From Litoribacter ruber (GTDB taxonomy: Bacteria > Bacteroidota > Bacteroidia > Cytophagales > Cyclobacteriaceae): DNA of 64,000 nucleotides. How positions within the stretch are numbered: position 1 is the first letter of the stretch; each line of letters starts with the position of its first letter. The position numbers and the translations under genes are program-made. Location: the NCBI RefSeq assembly GCF_018500185.1, contig NZ_JAHBGI010000003.1:248001-312000 (forward strand), read 5' to 3'. Below the pieces are notes generated by a model, which had not been told where the DNA came from, made no database searches, and worked only from the letters and a program-made list of their open reading frames with translations. Shown piece by piece: positions 8,666 through 17,476 of this stretch.

Positions 8666-9586
8666 ATGGATAAAACACTTCGAATCATTTATATGGGCAC
8701 GCCAGAATTTGCCGTGCCCTCTTTAGACATATTGGTTGAAAACGGATGGAATGTAGTAGCGGTCATTACTGCTCCAGACAGGCCAAAGGGACGTGGACAA
8801 AAACTCATACCCTCTCCTGTAAAGGAGGCTGCATTAAAGCACAATTTACCCGTCCTCCAGCCTACCAACCTGAAAGATCCAGAATTTATCGAGGAATTGC
8901 GGTCATATAAAGCAGACCTGCAAATTGTGGTGGCTTTTAGAATGCTGCCTGAAGCAGTTTGGAATATGCCTTCAAAGGGCACTTTCAACCTTCACGCTTC
9001 TTTGCTTCCCAATTACCGCGGCGCAGCGCCCATCAATTGGGCGATCATAAACGGTGAAAAGGAAACCGGTGTGACCACCTTTTTTCTTAAACACCAGATC
9101 GACACAGGGAACCTTATCTTTCAGGAAAAAGAAACCATCCTTCCTGAGGACAATGTTGGAACGCTTTATGAACGCCTGATGGAAAAGGGTTCAAGACTTG
9201 TGTTAAAAACCGTTGAGGCAATCCAAGAGGGAACGGTTGAGCCTGTTCCACAAGACGAAAGCAAGGCCCTCCATGAAGCCCCAAAGATCTTCAAGGAGAC
9301 CTGCATGATCGACTGGAACCAACCTGCAGAAAAAATCCACAACCTCATTAGAGGGTTAAGCCCCTACCCAGCAGCCTGGACTGAAATAAATGGAAAAACC
9401 TGTAAAATTTTTGCTAGCGAGATTATAGAAAAGTCGTCAGGAAATACTCCTGGCAAAATAAATTCTGACGGCAAAAATTACATCCACTTCCATTCTCAGG
9501 ACAACCTATTGGCCATTAAAGAACTGCAATTGCAGGGTAAAAAACGGATGGGTACTGAGGAGTTTTTGAGGGGAAACAAATTGTAG
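8666..9586 (+). CDS. fmt: Methionyl-tRNA formyltransferase
   Basis: Formylates initiator Met-tRNA with 10-formyl-THF. The ATG at 8666 gives 306 residues beginning MDKTLRIIYMGTPEFAVPSL, matching the family start; an upstream in-frame TTG at 8621 would run through the hairpin and is not preferred. Seen: APDRPKGRG, the catalytic region FNLHASLLPNYRGAAPINWAI (Asn, His) with GETGVTTFFL-type sequence and DTGNL, and the C-terminal tRNA-binding OB-like domain (IRGLSPYPAAWTEINGK). Folate-dependent folA follows 63 nt downstream. Confidence 0.96.
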   Translation: MDKTLRIIYMGTPEFAVPSLDILVENGWNVVAVITAPDRPKGRGQKLIPSPVKEAALKHNLPVLQPTNLKDPEFIEELRSYKADLQIVVAFRMLPEAVWNMPSKGTFNLHASLLPNYRGAAPINWAIINGEKETGVTTFFLKHQIDTGNLIFQEKETILPEDNVGTLYERLMEKGSRLVLKTVEAIQEGTVEPVPQDESKALHEAPKIFKETCMIDWNQPAEKIHNLIRGLSPYPAAWTEINGKTCKIFASEIIEKSSGNTPGKINSDGKNYIHFHSQDNLLAIKELQLQGKKRMGTEEFLRGNKL

Positions 9587-9649
9587 GAAGAAGCGATTTA
9601 AGCTATAATCCCAAGGAAGAATATTTGTACTACCAAACACCTTTTTAAT

Positions 9650-10144
9650 TTGAAAGTCTCACTTATAGTCGCCAAAGCCGAAAACAATGTCATCGGCAAA
9701 AACAATGATTTAGTCTGGAAGCTCTCAGACGACCTCAAACATTTTAAAAAGACCACGACCGGCCAGCACCTCATAATGGGCCGGAAAACATATGAATCCA
9801 TGGGTAAGCCTTTGCCTAACAGGACTTCAATCGTAGTCACTAGAAATGAAGATTATTCGGTTCCAGACGAGCATTTTTGCGTTCAAAACCTGGAGCAAGC
9901 TCTGGCTTTGGGAAAGAAGCTGAACTTGGAAACCATCATTATAGCGGGGGGAGGAGAGATTTATAAGATGGCTTTGCCATACGTAGATGAGATGATTATC
10001 ACTGAAGTTAAAGCAACTCCAGAAGGCGACACCTTTTTCCCTGAAATCAACTGGTCGGAATGGCAAGAAACAAAACGGGAGCATTTTGAAAAAAATGACA
10101 AGAATGAGTATGCTTTTGACATTGCGTTTTATAAAAGAAAATGA
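9650..10144 (+). CDS. folA: Dihydrofolate reductase
   Basis: 164-residue DHFR reducing dihydrofolate to tetrahydrofolate with NADPH. The start is a TTG at 9650: it gives MKVSLIVAKAENNVIGKNND, which matches family N-termini, and no in-frame ATG lies between it and the upstream stop. Seen: VIGKNNDLVWKLSDDLKHFK with the substrate-binding acidic residue, IMGRKTYES, SIVVTRN, and GGGEIYKMALPYVDEMIITEV (cofactor loop). It overlaps cinA by 4 nt (ATGA), so the two are translationally coupled. The TTG start may keep expression low. Confidence 0.96.
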   Translation: MKVSLIVAKAENNVIGKNNDLVWKLSDDLKHFKKTTTGQHLIMGRKTYESMGKPLPNRTSIVVTRNEDYSVPDEHFCVQNLEQALALGKKLNLETIIIAGGGEIYKMALPYVDEMIITEVKATPEGDTFFPEINWSEWQETKREHFEKNDKNEYAFDIAFYKRK

Positions 10145-11397
10145 GAGAAGTAAAAGCTGAAATACTGGCTATAGGCGATGAGTTGCTTTACGGCCAGATT
10201 ATGGATACCAATAGCTTGTGGATTAGCCAGCAGTTGACAGATATTGGGGTAAGGGTGGTACATAGGGCCACCGTGGGTGATAATGAACCTGCCATATTGG
10301 AAGCGTTCAAAGCCGCACAGCAACGGGCAGACATCGTATTGATCACCGGGGGACTTGGCCCTACAAGGGATGACCTGACCAAGCCTCTTTTAGCAAAATA
10401 TTTTGATTGTGACATTCAATTGGTCCCTGAAGCATTGGAAGCAGTAAAATCCTATTTTACCAGAAGGGGCCGAGAATTGACAGAATTAAATATTCTTCAG
10501 GCCCACCTGCCCACCAAATGCACCTATGTGCCTAACACCATGGGTACTGCTCCCGGAATGTGGTTTGAGGAAAATGACACCCTTTGGATGTCGATGCCAG
10601 GGGTACCACATGAAATGAAAAAACTGATGGAAACCTTTGTGTTTCCTCAGTTGAAAGAGCGTTTTTCATTGCCTGTGATTTACCATAAAGTGGTCAAAAC
10701 CGTTGGGATCGGGGAAAGCTGGCTGGCGGATAAAATTAGGGATTGGGAAGACGCGCTCCCTTCACACATCAAACTCGCCTATCTGCCCTCTATTGGCTTG
10801 GTGAGGCTCCGGCTAACAGCTTTTGGTGAAAAAATCAAAGAATTAACGGTTGAAGTCGAAGAGCAAATTGAAAAACTTTTGCCTTTGGCAGGAAAATATG
10901 TTTACGGCTTTGATGAAACAAGTTTGGAAGATGCTGTGGGCCAACTTTTGAGGAGTCAAAATAAAACTGTAGCTTTAGCCGAGAGCTGCACGGGCGGCTA
11001 TATTTCTCATCTGATCACTAGCGTGGCCGGGTCCAGCGCCTATTTTAACGGCAGTATCATACCTTATCATAACCAGTTTAAACAACAGGTTTTAGGCGTA
11101 AAAAAGGATACCTTAATTGACCACGGAGCCGTAAGTGAAGAAACGGTAATAGAAATGGCCAGTGCGGTTCGCAAAACTTTTGGTTCTGATTATGGACTGG
11201 CCAGCAGTGGTGTGGCTGGGCCGGGTGGCGGATCGGATGAAAAGCCCGTTGGAACCGTTTGGATAGCCTGCGCATCAGAGGATGGTGTCAGGACGAAGAA
11301 ACTTCAATTAACCGATGACAGGATGATAAACATTCAGCTTTCGGGAATTTCGGTTTTGAATTTGTTAAGATTGGAAATAAATAAAATTACCGAATGA
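10141..11397 (+). CDS. cinA: CinA-type competence/damage-inducible protein (NMN deamidase / ADP-ribose pyrophosphatase family)
   Basis: 418 residues with two domains. Residues ~1-170 are a MoCF-biosynthesis/COG1058 domain (EILAIGDELLYGQIMDTNS, ITGGLGPTRDDLT, PGVPHEMK). Residues ~255-415 are the PncC amidohydrolase domain (ALAESCTGGYISHLIT with the catalytic Ser, VSEETVIEMA, SSGVAGPGGGSDEKPVGTVWI). In bacteria it deamidates NMN for pyridine-nucleotide recycling and may cleave ADP-ribose. It is coupled to folA by a 4-nt overlap. Confidence 0.94.
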   Translation: MREVKAEILAIGDELLYGQIMDTNSLWISQQLTDIGVRVVHRATVGDNEPAILEAFKAAQQRADIVLITGGLGPTRDDLTKPLLAKYFDCDIQLVPEALEAVKSYFTRRGRELTELNILQAHLPTKCTYVPNTMGTAPGMWFEENDTLWMSMPGVPHEMKKLMETFVFPQLKERFSLPVIYHKVVKTVGIGESWLADKIRDWEDALPSHIKLAYLPSIGLVRLRLTAFGEKIKELTVEVEEQIEKLLPLAGKYVYGFDETSLEDAVGQLLRSQNKTVALAESCTGGYISHLITSVAGSSAYFNGSIIPYHNQFKQQVLGVKKDTLIDHGAVSEETVIEMASAVRKTFGSDYGLASSGVAGPGGGSDEKPVGTVWIACASEDGVRTKKLQLTDDRMINIQLSGISVLNLLRLEINKITE

Positions 11398-11480
11398 ATT
11401 TTTACCTGAATGATTTTGCAAAGCAGGAATTAAAATTTAATTTTAAAATTCAGAAATAAACCCAATTAAATAATTTTCAT

Positions 11481-12800
11481 ATGGCAACAGTAGAAATGGT
11501 GATGCCCAAGATGGGTGAGAGCATTATTGAGGGTACCATCCTCACCTGGCTGAAGAGCGAGGGAGATGCTATCGAGCAAGATGAATCCGTACTGGAAGTG
11601 GCTACCGATAAGGTCGACACAGAAGTTCCAGCCACTCACGCCGGCACACTTAAACAGATTTTAGTTAAAGAAGGCGATGTAGTAGCCGTCGGCGCCCCTA
11701 TTGCCATCATTGAGGTAGAAGGCGAATCCAACGGGACTGGCGCTCCTGTAACCTCTACCGCTCCAGCACCAAAGGAGAAAAAAGAGGAACTTTTAGCCGC
11801 TGCGCCAAGCCAAACCTCAACCATCGTAACACAGCCGGATGACTCAGGTGCAGGCGACGATAGATTTTATTCCCCTCTTGTTCTTTCTATTGCCAAAGAA
11901 GAAGGTATCAGCAAGTCGGAACTTGCCACAATCACGGGCTCTGGCAAATCAGGCAGAGTGACCAAAAACGACATGCTCGCTTATGTGAAGCAAAGAGGGA
12001 CTGCTTCCCAGGCAACTTCTCAGCCTGAACAGGCAGCCTCTTCAAAACAAGCTATCGCACCTGCGCCGAAAGTTAGTGTAAGTGTGAATGCTGGGGATGA
12101 AATCATTGAAATGGATAGAATGCGCAAAATGATCGCTGAAAGAATGGTGGATTCCAAGCGCATTTCCCCACACGTTACTTCCTTTGTAGAAGCGGATGTT
12201 ACCAACATTGTTCTTTGGAGAAACAAAGTAAAAAACGGCTACAAGCAAAAGCATGGCGAGCCATTGACCTTCACTCCTTTCTTCATTGAGGCGGTAGCCA
12301 AGGCCATTCAGGATTTCCCTATGATCAACATTTCCGTAGATGGAGACAAGATCATCAAAAGAAAAAACATCAACGTTGGTGTGGCTGTAGCCCTTCCATC
12401 AGGCAACCTTATAGTGCCGGTGATCAGAAATGCCGATCAGCTTAATCTGACAGGACTTTCTAAAAAGATTAACGATCTGGCCGGCCGTGCAAGGATCAAT
12501 AAGCTTTCTCCTGACGAACTATCAAGTGGCACCTATACAGTATCCAACGTGGGATCTTTCGGCAATGTGATGGGTACGCCTATCATCATGCAACCTCAAG
12601 TAGCCATCTTGGCCGTAGGAGCGATTACCAAGAAGCCAGCTGTGGTAGAAACCCCAACTGGTGATGTGATCGCGGTAAGACACAAAATGTTCCTATCCCA
12701 CTCCTATGACCACAGAGTTGTGGATGGCTCTTTGGGGGGACAATTTGTAAGAAGAGTAGCAGATTATCTGGAAGCTTTCGATCTAGATACCAATATTTAA
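11481..12800 (+). CDS. Dihydrolipoamide acyltransferase (E2) of a 2-oxo acid dehydrogenase complex
   Basis: 439 residues. Residues ~3-77 are a lipoyl domain (MPKMGESIIEGTI; lipoyl Lys in EVATDKVDTEVPA). An Ala/Pro linker leads to a peripheral subunit-binding domain (~130-170, SPLVLSIAKEEGISKSELATITGSG). The catalytic domain (~205-439) ends with SHSYDHRVVDGSLGG, containing the active-site H-x-x-x-D-G. The IEMDRMRKMIAERMVDSKRISPH start of the catalytic domain resembles branched-chain/acetoin-type E2 more than OdhB, but the choice between BkdB-like and SucB is not settled by sequence reading. No E1 or E3 gene is adjacent. Confidence 0.92.
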   Translation: MATVEMVMPKMGESIIEGTILTWLKSEGDAIEQDESVLEVATDKVDTEVPATHAGTLKQILVKEGDVVAVGAPIAIIEVEGESNGTGAPVTSTAPAPKEKKEELLAAAPSQTSTIVTQPDDSGAGDDRFYSPLVLSIAKEEGISKSELATITGSGKSGRVTKNDMLAYVKQRGTASQATSQPEQAASSKQAIAPAPKVSVSVNAGDEIIEMDRMRKMIAERMVDSKRISPHVTSFVEADVTNIVLWRNKVKNGYKQKHGEPLTFTPFFIEAVAKAIQDFPMINISVDGDKIIKRKNINVGVAVALPSGNLIVPVIRNADQLNLTGLSKKINDLAGRARINKLSPDELSSGTYTVSNVGSFGNVMGTPIIMQPQVAILAVGAITKKPAVVETPTGDVIAVRHKMFLSHSYDHRVVDGSLGGQFVRRVADYLEAFDLDTNI

Positions 12801-12810
12801 GAATAAAAAA

Positions 12811-12839
12811 ACCGAGATTTGAATCTCGGTTTTTTTTTA
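12811..12839. terminator. Shared bidirectional terminator
   Basis: ACCGAGATT (12811-12819) pairs with AATCTCGGT (12822-12830), followed by nine or more T residues and preceded by a run of A (12805-12811). It serves the E2 gene and, from the other side, overlaps the stop codon of the histidine kinase gene. Confidence 0.92.
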
Positions 12840-15713
12840 TCCATAAATATTCTGATAACTTATTTTGATTCTTTCAGCGATTTGGTCAATCTTAACAGGT
12901 TTGGTCAGGTAATCATCCATACCGGCTTCGTATGCTTTTTCAATTTCATCCTTGAATATATTGGCTGACAACCCAATAATGGTAGGCTTATGGTCCCCTT
13001 CAATTTCTCGGATGGCTTTTGTAGCTTCCAGTCCATTCATTTTGGGCATTTGATTATCCATAAAGATCAGGTCGTAACGCTTACTTTTGCACATGGCCAC
13101 AGCTTCCACCCCATTCTTGGCAAAATCAGGAATATACCCCATCTGTTTAAAAATTATGGACATGAACTGAATGTTGATTTCATTGTCTTCAGCCATTAGG
13201 ATCTTAAGCGGATACTTATCCGATAGAGCGCTGAGATTTTCCTCTGGCAAGCTCACTTCTGTAGGGCTTCCCACCTCGGATTTATCTATTGGCTTTTCGC
13301 CCACGGTCACAAAAAGTGTAAAGGAGAAACTGGAACCTTTGCCTTCCTCACTTTCTATATGAAGACTGCCACCCATCAATTCGATAAGCTTGTTGGCAAT
13401 AGCCAGGCCCAGTCCTGTGCCAGTATATTCCCTGCTTTTCGATCCATCCACTTGGGTAAATGGATCTGTCAAGGTAGAAATCTTATCCTCTGGTATACCA
13501 ATCCCCGTATCGCTCACGGTGAAGTAAAGCATGATGTTGGAATTAAGGATCTGCTCACTGGTCACCTTGATGGTAATATCCCCATCCTTTGGAGTAAACT
13601 TCACCGCGTTTCCGACTAGATTGAATAGAATCTGGAATAGCTTGTCCCTATCCATCAAAATCCAATTAGGCGTAGATTCTTCGATCTCAAGCTTAAGATT
13701 GATTTTTTTCTCAGCCACTAAAGCGGAGAAAATATTGACCACCTTATTTACTTGCTCACGGAAATTGATGTCGGTAAGGTTGAGTTCAAGTTTACCCGCT
13801 TCAATTTTACTGTAATCAAGGATATCCTTAATTATGGTCAACAAGCTGTCTCCGGAATCTCGAATCACCTGGATAAACCGCTTTTGCTCTGGAGAGAGGT
13901 TGGTGTTGGCCAACAATCCAATCATGCCCAAAAGCCCATTCATAGGAGTTCTGATTTCATGGCTCATATTGGCAAGGAAGTCACTTTTAGCCCTACTGGC
14001 CGATTCCGCTGCTTCTTTTGCCTCGCGCAAACCTTTTTCAAGAAGCTTTTGACTGGTCACATCACGCCCAAGTGACATCACCCTTTCCTCATCAAGTTTT
14101 ATGAATCTAATTTCAAAATACTTCTTGCCGCCTTGAAGATAAACCTGCATTTCTCGAGTTTGCATTTCACCAGTCTCTGCAGTTTTCTCCAATGCTTCCA
14201 TCATTTGAACATTGTATGGCCCTGGAAGCACTTCCAAAATAGTTTTGCCTAAACCTTCTTCAGGCGGCATCAGCAGCATGCTGGCGTCCTTGACATGATA
14301 ATCTTGGAACACTCCATAATTGTCATAAATAAAAACTATATCCGGTATGCTTTCCAATACCGATCTCAGGGTATTTTCACTCTTGATAATATCCTGCTCG
14401 GCAAGGTGCTTCTCTGTAATATCGGTACAGATACCTACACTACCTGACAGTTTGCCATCCTCATCGTAATACAATCTTTCGAAGTTTTTAGTCCGAATAA
14501 CTTCCCCATTCTTTTTAACCAGATCACACTCAAAGTTCAGATAGTCCTTTCGAGTTCTAACTGCCTCTTTGGCTTTTTGACGTACGTGACGGAGTTCGTT
14601 ATGCGGGAAAATTCTTCGGAAATTATCCATGAAGTCCTCCTCTGTATATCCTAGCACCGATTCAATATTTTCGCTTACCTTGAAAATCTTGCCCTTTGCA
14701 TCATGATAATACACAAAGCTATTGGACTCCTGTAGCAACATGGTTTGCTGCCTGAAGAGCTGGTTGAGTTCAGAAGTGGTACTGCTAAGAAGCTGATAGC
14801 TTTCGGTGGTTTCTTTGGAGAACTTAAAGAGCATGACCATCAAAACACATAATAGTAAGAATAACAGTGCAAAGAGGTAAAAGTACGCTTCATAGATACC
14901 GGATACAATGGTACGCTTCTCCAAAAAGAAAACAAAAGCGTACTGATGATTCAGCTGCCTGATTTTAAAGGGATATTGGGCAGCCAGTACCTTTATTTCC
15001 TCGCCGTCCTTAATGATTGTTCCCTCATAATTTCCTTTTAATCCAGCGACCACATCATAGGATATTTTTTGGGCAAGGGATGGCGAATAATTAATTTCAT
15101 GCTGCTCGGATTGACCATTCAATATCTGAAACGTGTCCTGGGCATATAATGCCTTGTAACCATCACTTCCCAAATAATAACTGTCAACGTGGTTCTGGAA
15201 ATAATTCTCGAGATTGACCTTGACGATCACCCTAATCTTATGGACCGGCGTGGTAATGATAAAGCTTTCCCGGGGGTCATACTTCAACACCTCATTGGAC
15301 AATTCCCTGGTGATATGATTATCCTGTTGGGTAGAATATATGATGAGGCCATCCACCGTTGGATGTTGGATAACCAGCTGATCAATTAGGTTTGAATAAT
15401 TGTTTAGTAGCCGCCGCGTTCTCACCTCGTTGGCGCCATCGGCCACTGTGGAGCCATGCATGCTTTCCAAAATGCTGGCATAATAAATAATATCCTCTTC
15501 AAGGGAATTGAATTTCCGCTGTGCCTCGTTGGCGGCTACTTCCGACTGCTTTTTGAGCAGCTCCTCTTTGGTTTCCAAAAGGTTTGAGGAAAGGGCAGCA
15601 TAGAACAGGTAGCCTAAAAATAGAATTAATAGGACAGAGACGAGGGACAAGCCTGTCAACACCCAAAATCGTTGGGGGCGATCAATATTTTGGTCTAAAA
15701 TGCTCCCTTTCAC
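12837..15713 (-). CDS. Hybrid sensor histidine kinase (extracytoplasmic sensor, 2 PAS, HisKA, HATPase, receiver)
   Basis: 958 residues. Transmembrane helices at ~19-40 and ~273-297 flank a ~230-residue periplasmic region of dCache-like character. Then come PAS domains ~330-435 (SFVYYHDAKGKIFKVSENIESVLGY) and ~448-555, HisKA with the phospho-acceptor His585 in ANMSHEIRTPMNG, HATPase_c (NAVKFTP, DTGIGI, GTGLGLAI) and a C-terminal receiver (~836-955) with Asp886 in LIFMDNQMPKMNG. No HPt or output domain is attached, so the phosphate must pass to a partner encoded elsewhere. It overlaps the upstream lipoprotein gene by 4 nt and is clearly co-expressed with it. Confidence 0.93.
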   Translation of the reverse strand: MKGSILDQNIDRPQRFWVLTGLSLVSVLLILFLGYLFYAALSSNLLETKEELLKKQSEVAANEAQRKFNSLEEDIIYYASILESMHGSTVADGANEVRTRRLLNNYSNLIDQLVIQHPTVDGLIIYSTQQDNHITRELSNEVLKYDPRESFIITTPVHKIRVIVKVNLENYFQNHVDSYYLGSDGYKALYAQDTFQILNGQSEQHEINYSPSLAQKISYDVVAGLKGNYEGTIIKDGEEIKVLAAQYPFKIRQLNHQYAFVFFLEKRTIVSGIYEAYFYLFALLFLLLCVLMVMLFKFSKETTESYQLLSSTTSELNQLFRQQTMLLQESNSFVYYHDAKGKIFKVSENIESVLGYTEEDFMDNFRRIFPHNELRHVRQKAKEAVRTRKDYLNFECDLVKKNGEVIRTKNFERLYYDEDGKLSGSVGICTDITEKHLAEQDIIKSENTLRSVLESIPDIVFIYDNYGVFQDYHVKDASMLLMPPEEGLGKTILEVLPGPYNVQMMEALEKTAETGEMQTREMQVYLQGGKKYFEIRFIKLDEERVMSLGRDVTSQKLLEKGLREAKEAAESASRAKSDFLANMSHEIRTPMNGLLGMIGLLANTNLSPEQKRFIQVIRDSGDSLLTIIKDILDYSKIEAGKLELNLTDINFREQVNKVVNIFSALVAEKKINLKLEIEESTPNWILMDRDKLFQILFNLVGNAVKFTPKDGDITIKVTSEQILNSNIMLYFTVSDTGIGIPEDKISTLTDPFTQVDGSKSREYTGTGLGLAIANKLIELMGGSLHIESEEGKGSSFSFTLFVTVGEKPIDKSEVGSPTEVSLPEENLSALSDKYPLKILMAEDNEINIQFMSIIFKQMGYIPDFAKNGVEAVAMCKSKRYDLIFMDNQMPKMNGLEATKAIREIEGDHKPTIIGLSANIFKDEIEKAYEAGMDDYLTKPVKIDQIAERIKISYQNIYG

Positions 15714-16714
15714 AAATTATTGATATCAATAATATACCAGTTTAAAATATTGAGCCTTTTACAGTAGACTTGGTTGGTTTTACCATCCAGACTTAACTCA
15801 AAGCTGTTATCTTTTTCAAGCAAAAATCTTGAGATCATCCTTCTGACTTCTTTGTTTTTGGATTTGAATAGGTTAAAATCTTCTACCGGGAAGTTATCAG
15901 TATTGATGGTCTGAATATACGTATGATTTTTCAGTGGCGGCATATCTAATGCTTCGATGGCGTTGGCCTTGCCGGCTATAATAGTGCCTCCCGCATCCAC
16001 AATTACCAAATTTTTGGCCGATTTATCCAGAAAATTCCCGACTAAATTATTTACGGTGATATCAAATCCCAAAACCCCCTGGAGTTTGTTTTGGTAGTAA
16101 ACTGGGTGAATCAAGGAAAGCACCCATCCCCTTCCCACAGGGTCAATATAAACTTCCTCAAGCCATTTAGCCCCCTTTTGGGGATTTCTCACCTCATCAC
16201 CCATATAGTAAAAATTGAAGGTAGTCAGGTCAAGATCAGGGTCTACCATGGTCAATACACTGTAATTGGGATAGACCCTGGAGAATTGGTTTTTGGTGTT
16301 ATAAAACACCTGAGAAACAATAGGATTGCTATTAACCAAGCGGGAGAAAAGGGAATCCTGGCTTTCCGTGAAATAAGCCTGCCGCATAGCCTCTTGCCTA
16401 TTGGAGGTAAGTGTGGAGATATACACGGCACTTTCCTCCGCCTGTGGGTCGGGATTGTAAAAAACCCCAGAGTCACTAAAGGCAAACTTATTCCTATTTG
16501 CTTTGTCAACCAGGTCATTTTGGTTTTCATACAAATAAGTAGTGAAGGTTGCTAACTCTGCAATCTCAGTCTCCAGTGGGGTAAGCTCAGATTCGATTTC
16601 CTGAATGACGCTGTCGATTTGGGCAAAGTTATCTATATCTCGCTTACTCACCTTATCTTCACATTGGAAGAATAACATTGCCACAAAAATCAACAATAAA
16701 TAACTATATTTCAT
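15710..16714 (-). CDS. dCache-like sensory lipoprotein coupled to the hybrid kinase
   Basis: 334 residues with a hydrophobic leader ending at Cys18 (LFFQCEDK; Gln at -1 is an unusual lipobox). A coiled segment (~25-60) precedes a region resembling the double-Cache fold: PNYSVLTMVDPDLDLT, GRGWVLSLIHPVYYQNKLQGVLGFDITVNNLVGNFL (the 'bigger helix then new ligand pocket' signature of Cache), VDAGGTIIAGKANAIE. No catalytic motif is seen. The 4-nt overlap with the kinase gene suggests it acts as a separate ligand-binding subunit for that kinase. A weak -7 match (TAATTTTG on the minus strand, 16737-16744) lies just upstream. Confidence 0.75.
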   Translation of the reverse strand: MKYSYLLLIFVAMLFFQCEDKVSKRDIDNFAQIDSVIQEIESELTPLETEIAELATFTTYLYENQNDLVDKANRNKFAFSDSGVFYNPDPQAEESAVYISTLTSNRQEAMRQAYFTESQDSLFSRLVNSNPIVSQVFYNTKNQFSRVYPNYSVLTMVDPDLDLTTFNFYYMGDEVRNPQKGAKWLEEVYIDPVGRGWVLSLIHPVYYQNKLQGVLGFDITVNNLVGNFLDKSAKNLVIVDAGGTIIAGKANAIEALDMPPLKNHTYIQTINTDNFPVEDFNLFKSKNKEVRRMISRFLLEKDNSFELSLDGKTNQVYCKRLNILNWYIIDINNL

Positions 16715-16750
16715 CTTAAAATTATCAAATCAGCGCCAAAATTAAAGATT

Positions 16751-16981
16751 TTATAACTGATTATAAAGCGATTGGTGCATTTCCTCGAATCTTTTTTGAA
16801 CAGCGTCAAAAAACGGCCCTCCCAAAAACTGATCAAGGTCTGACTCCTCCAAAATATCTGTTTCGCTGACTTTAAAGGTTTGCTCAACCATACCCTGCTC
16901 AAATTTGAGCAGGTATTTGTTATTCCAAGAAAAGATGCTAACCCTTACATCACTAACGGTCATCTCTTTTACTATTCTCAT
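16751..16981 (-). CDS. Conserved small hypothetical protein (76 aa)
   Basis: 76-residue soluble protein starting MRIVKEMTVSDVRVSIFSWN, with the pattern NKYLLKFEQGMVEQTFKVSE and a C-terminal KRFEEMHQSLYNQL. I recognise this as a type of short uncharacterised protein recurrent in Cytophagales/Bacteroidota; no function is known to me. No signal peptide, cysteine or membrane segment. The start ATG overlaps the OsmC stop by 4 nt, so it is translationally coupled to OsmC, which argues that it is a real gene. Confidence 0.7.
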   Translation of the reverse strand: MRIVKEMTVSDVRVSIFSWNNKYLLKFEQGMVEQTFKVSETDILEESDLDQFLGGPFFDAVQKRFEEMHQSLYNQL

Positions 16982-17394
16982 GGCCGCTTCACTTCTGAAC
17001 TATACGTGATCTCTGATTTCAGAGAAGAGGCCACAGAGCAATATTTATCTACGGATAATTTGATTACCTTGGCCAACTCCTCTTCCTTTGCATCAGAAGA
17101 GACCAGAGTAAAGTGCATATGGATGGTTCTATAGAAAGCCGGAATCCCATCATTTCTCTCCCCTTCCACATCAATTGTGAAGTCCACTACTTCCTTCCTT
17201 TTCTTCTTCATCATTGACACAGCATCTACGACCGCACAGCTCCCTAGAGCAGAAAGCAACAGCTCCATAGGGGATTGATGCTTTTTTTCTTCGCCATCAT
17301 ACATATCAATGCTCACTTTGTTGCCAAAAGCATTTACGGCTTCATACTCGTGATCAGCCAGCATGCTGATCTTTATTGTTCTTTTATTAGACAT
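16978..17394 (-). CDS. OsmC-family peroxide/redox protein
   Basis: 138 residues from the ATG at 17394 (MSNKRTIKISM); a longer frame to 17427 is less likely. Seen: SPMELLLSALGSCAVVDAVSMM with the first redox Cys and DKYCSVASSLKSEI with the second, the two Cys of OsmC/Ohr-type thiol peroxidases. The YhfA-like short OsmC subgroup fits best. Role: probable detoxification of organic peroxides or another thiol-dependent reaction in the cytosol. It heads a two-gene unit with the 76-residue protein. Confidence 0.88.
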   Translation of the reverse strand: MSNKRTIKISMLADHEYEAVNAFGNKVSIDMYDGEEKKHQSPMELLLSALGSCAVVDAVSMMKKKRKEVVDFTIDVEGERNDGIPAFYRTIHMHFTLVSSDAKEEELAKVIKLSVDKYCSVASSLKSEITYSSEVKRP

Positions 17395-17414
17395 GATAGA
17401 AATTTTATTCCAAC

Positions 17415-17447
17415 AGAAATGGGCCATTTCCAGAACGACCCATTTCT
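17415..17447 (-). other. Inverted repeat between icmF and the OsmC gene
   Basis: AGAAATGGG (17415-17423) and CCCATTTCT (17439-17447) form a 9-bp stem with a 15-nt loop in the 82-nt gap. On the minus strand it is not followed by a clean T-tract (GTTGGAATAAAATT), so it may be a weak terminator for icmF or an attenuator before OsmC. Confidence 0.4.
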
Positions 17448-17476
17448 AAATGTTTAGCTAATATACTAAATAAGTT

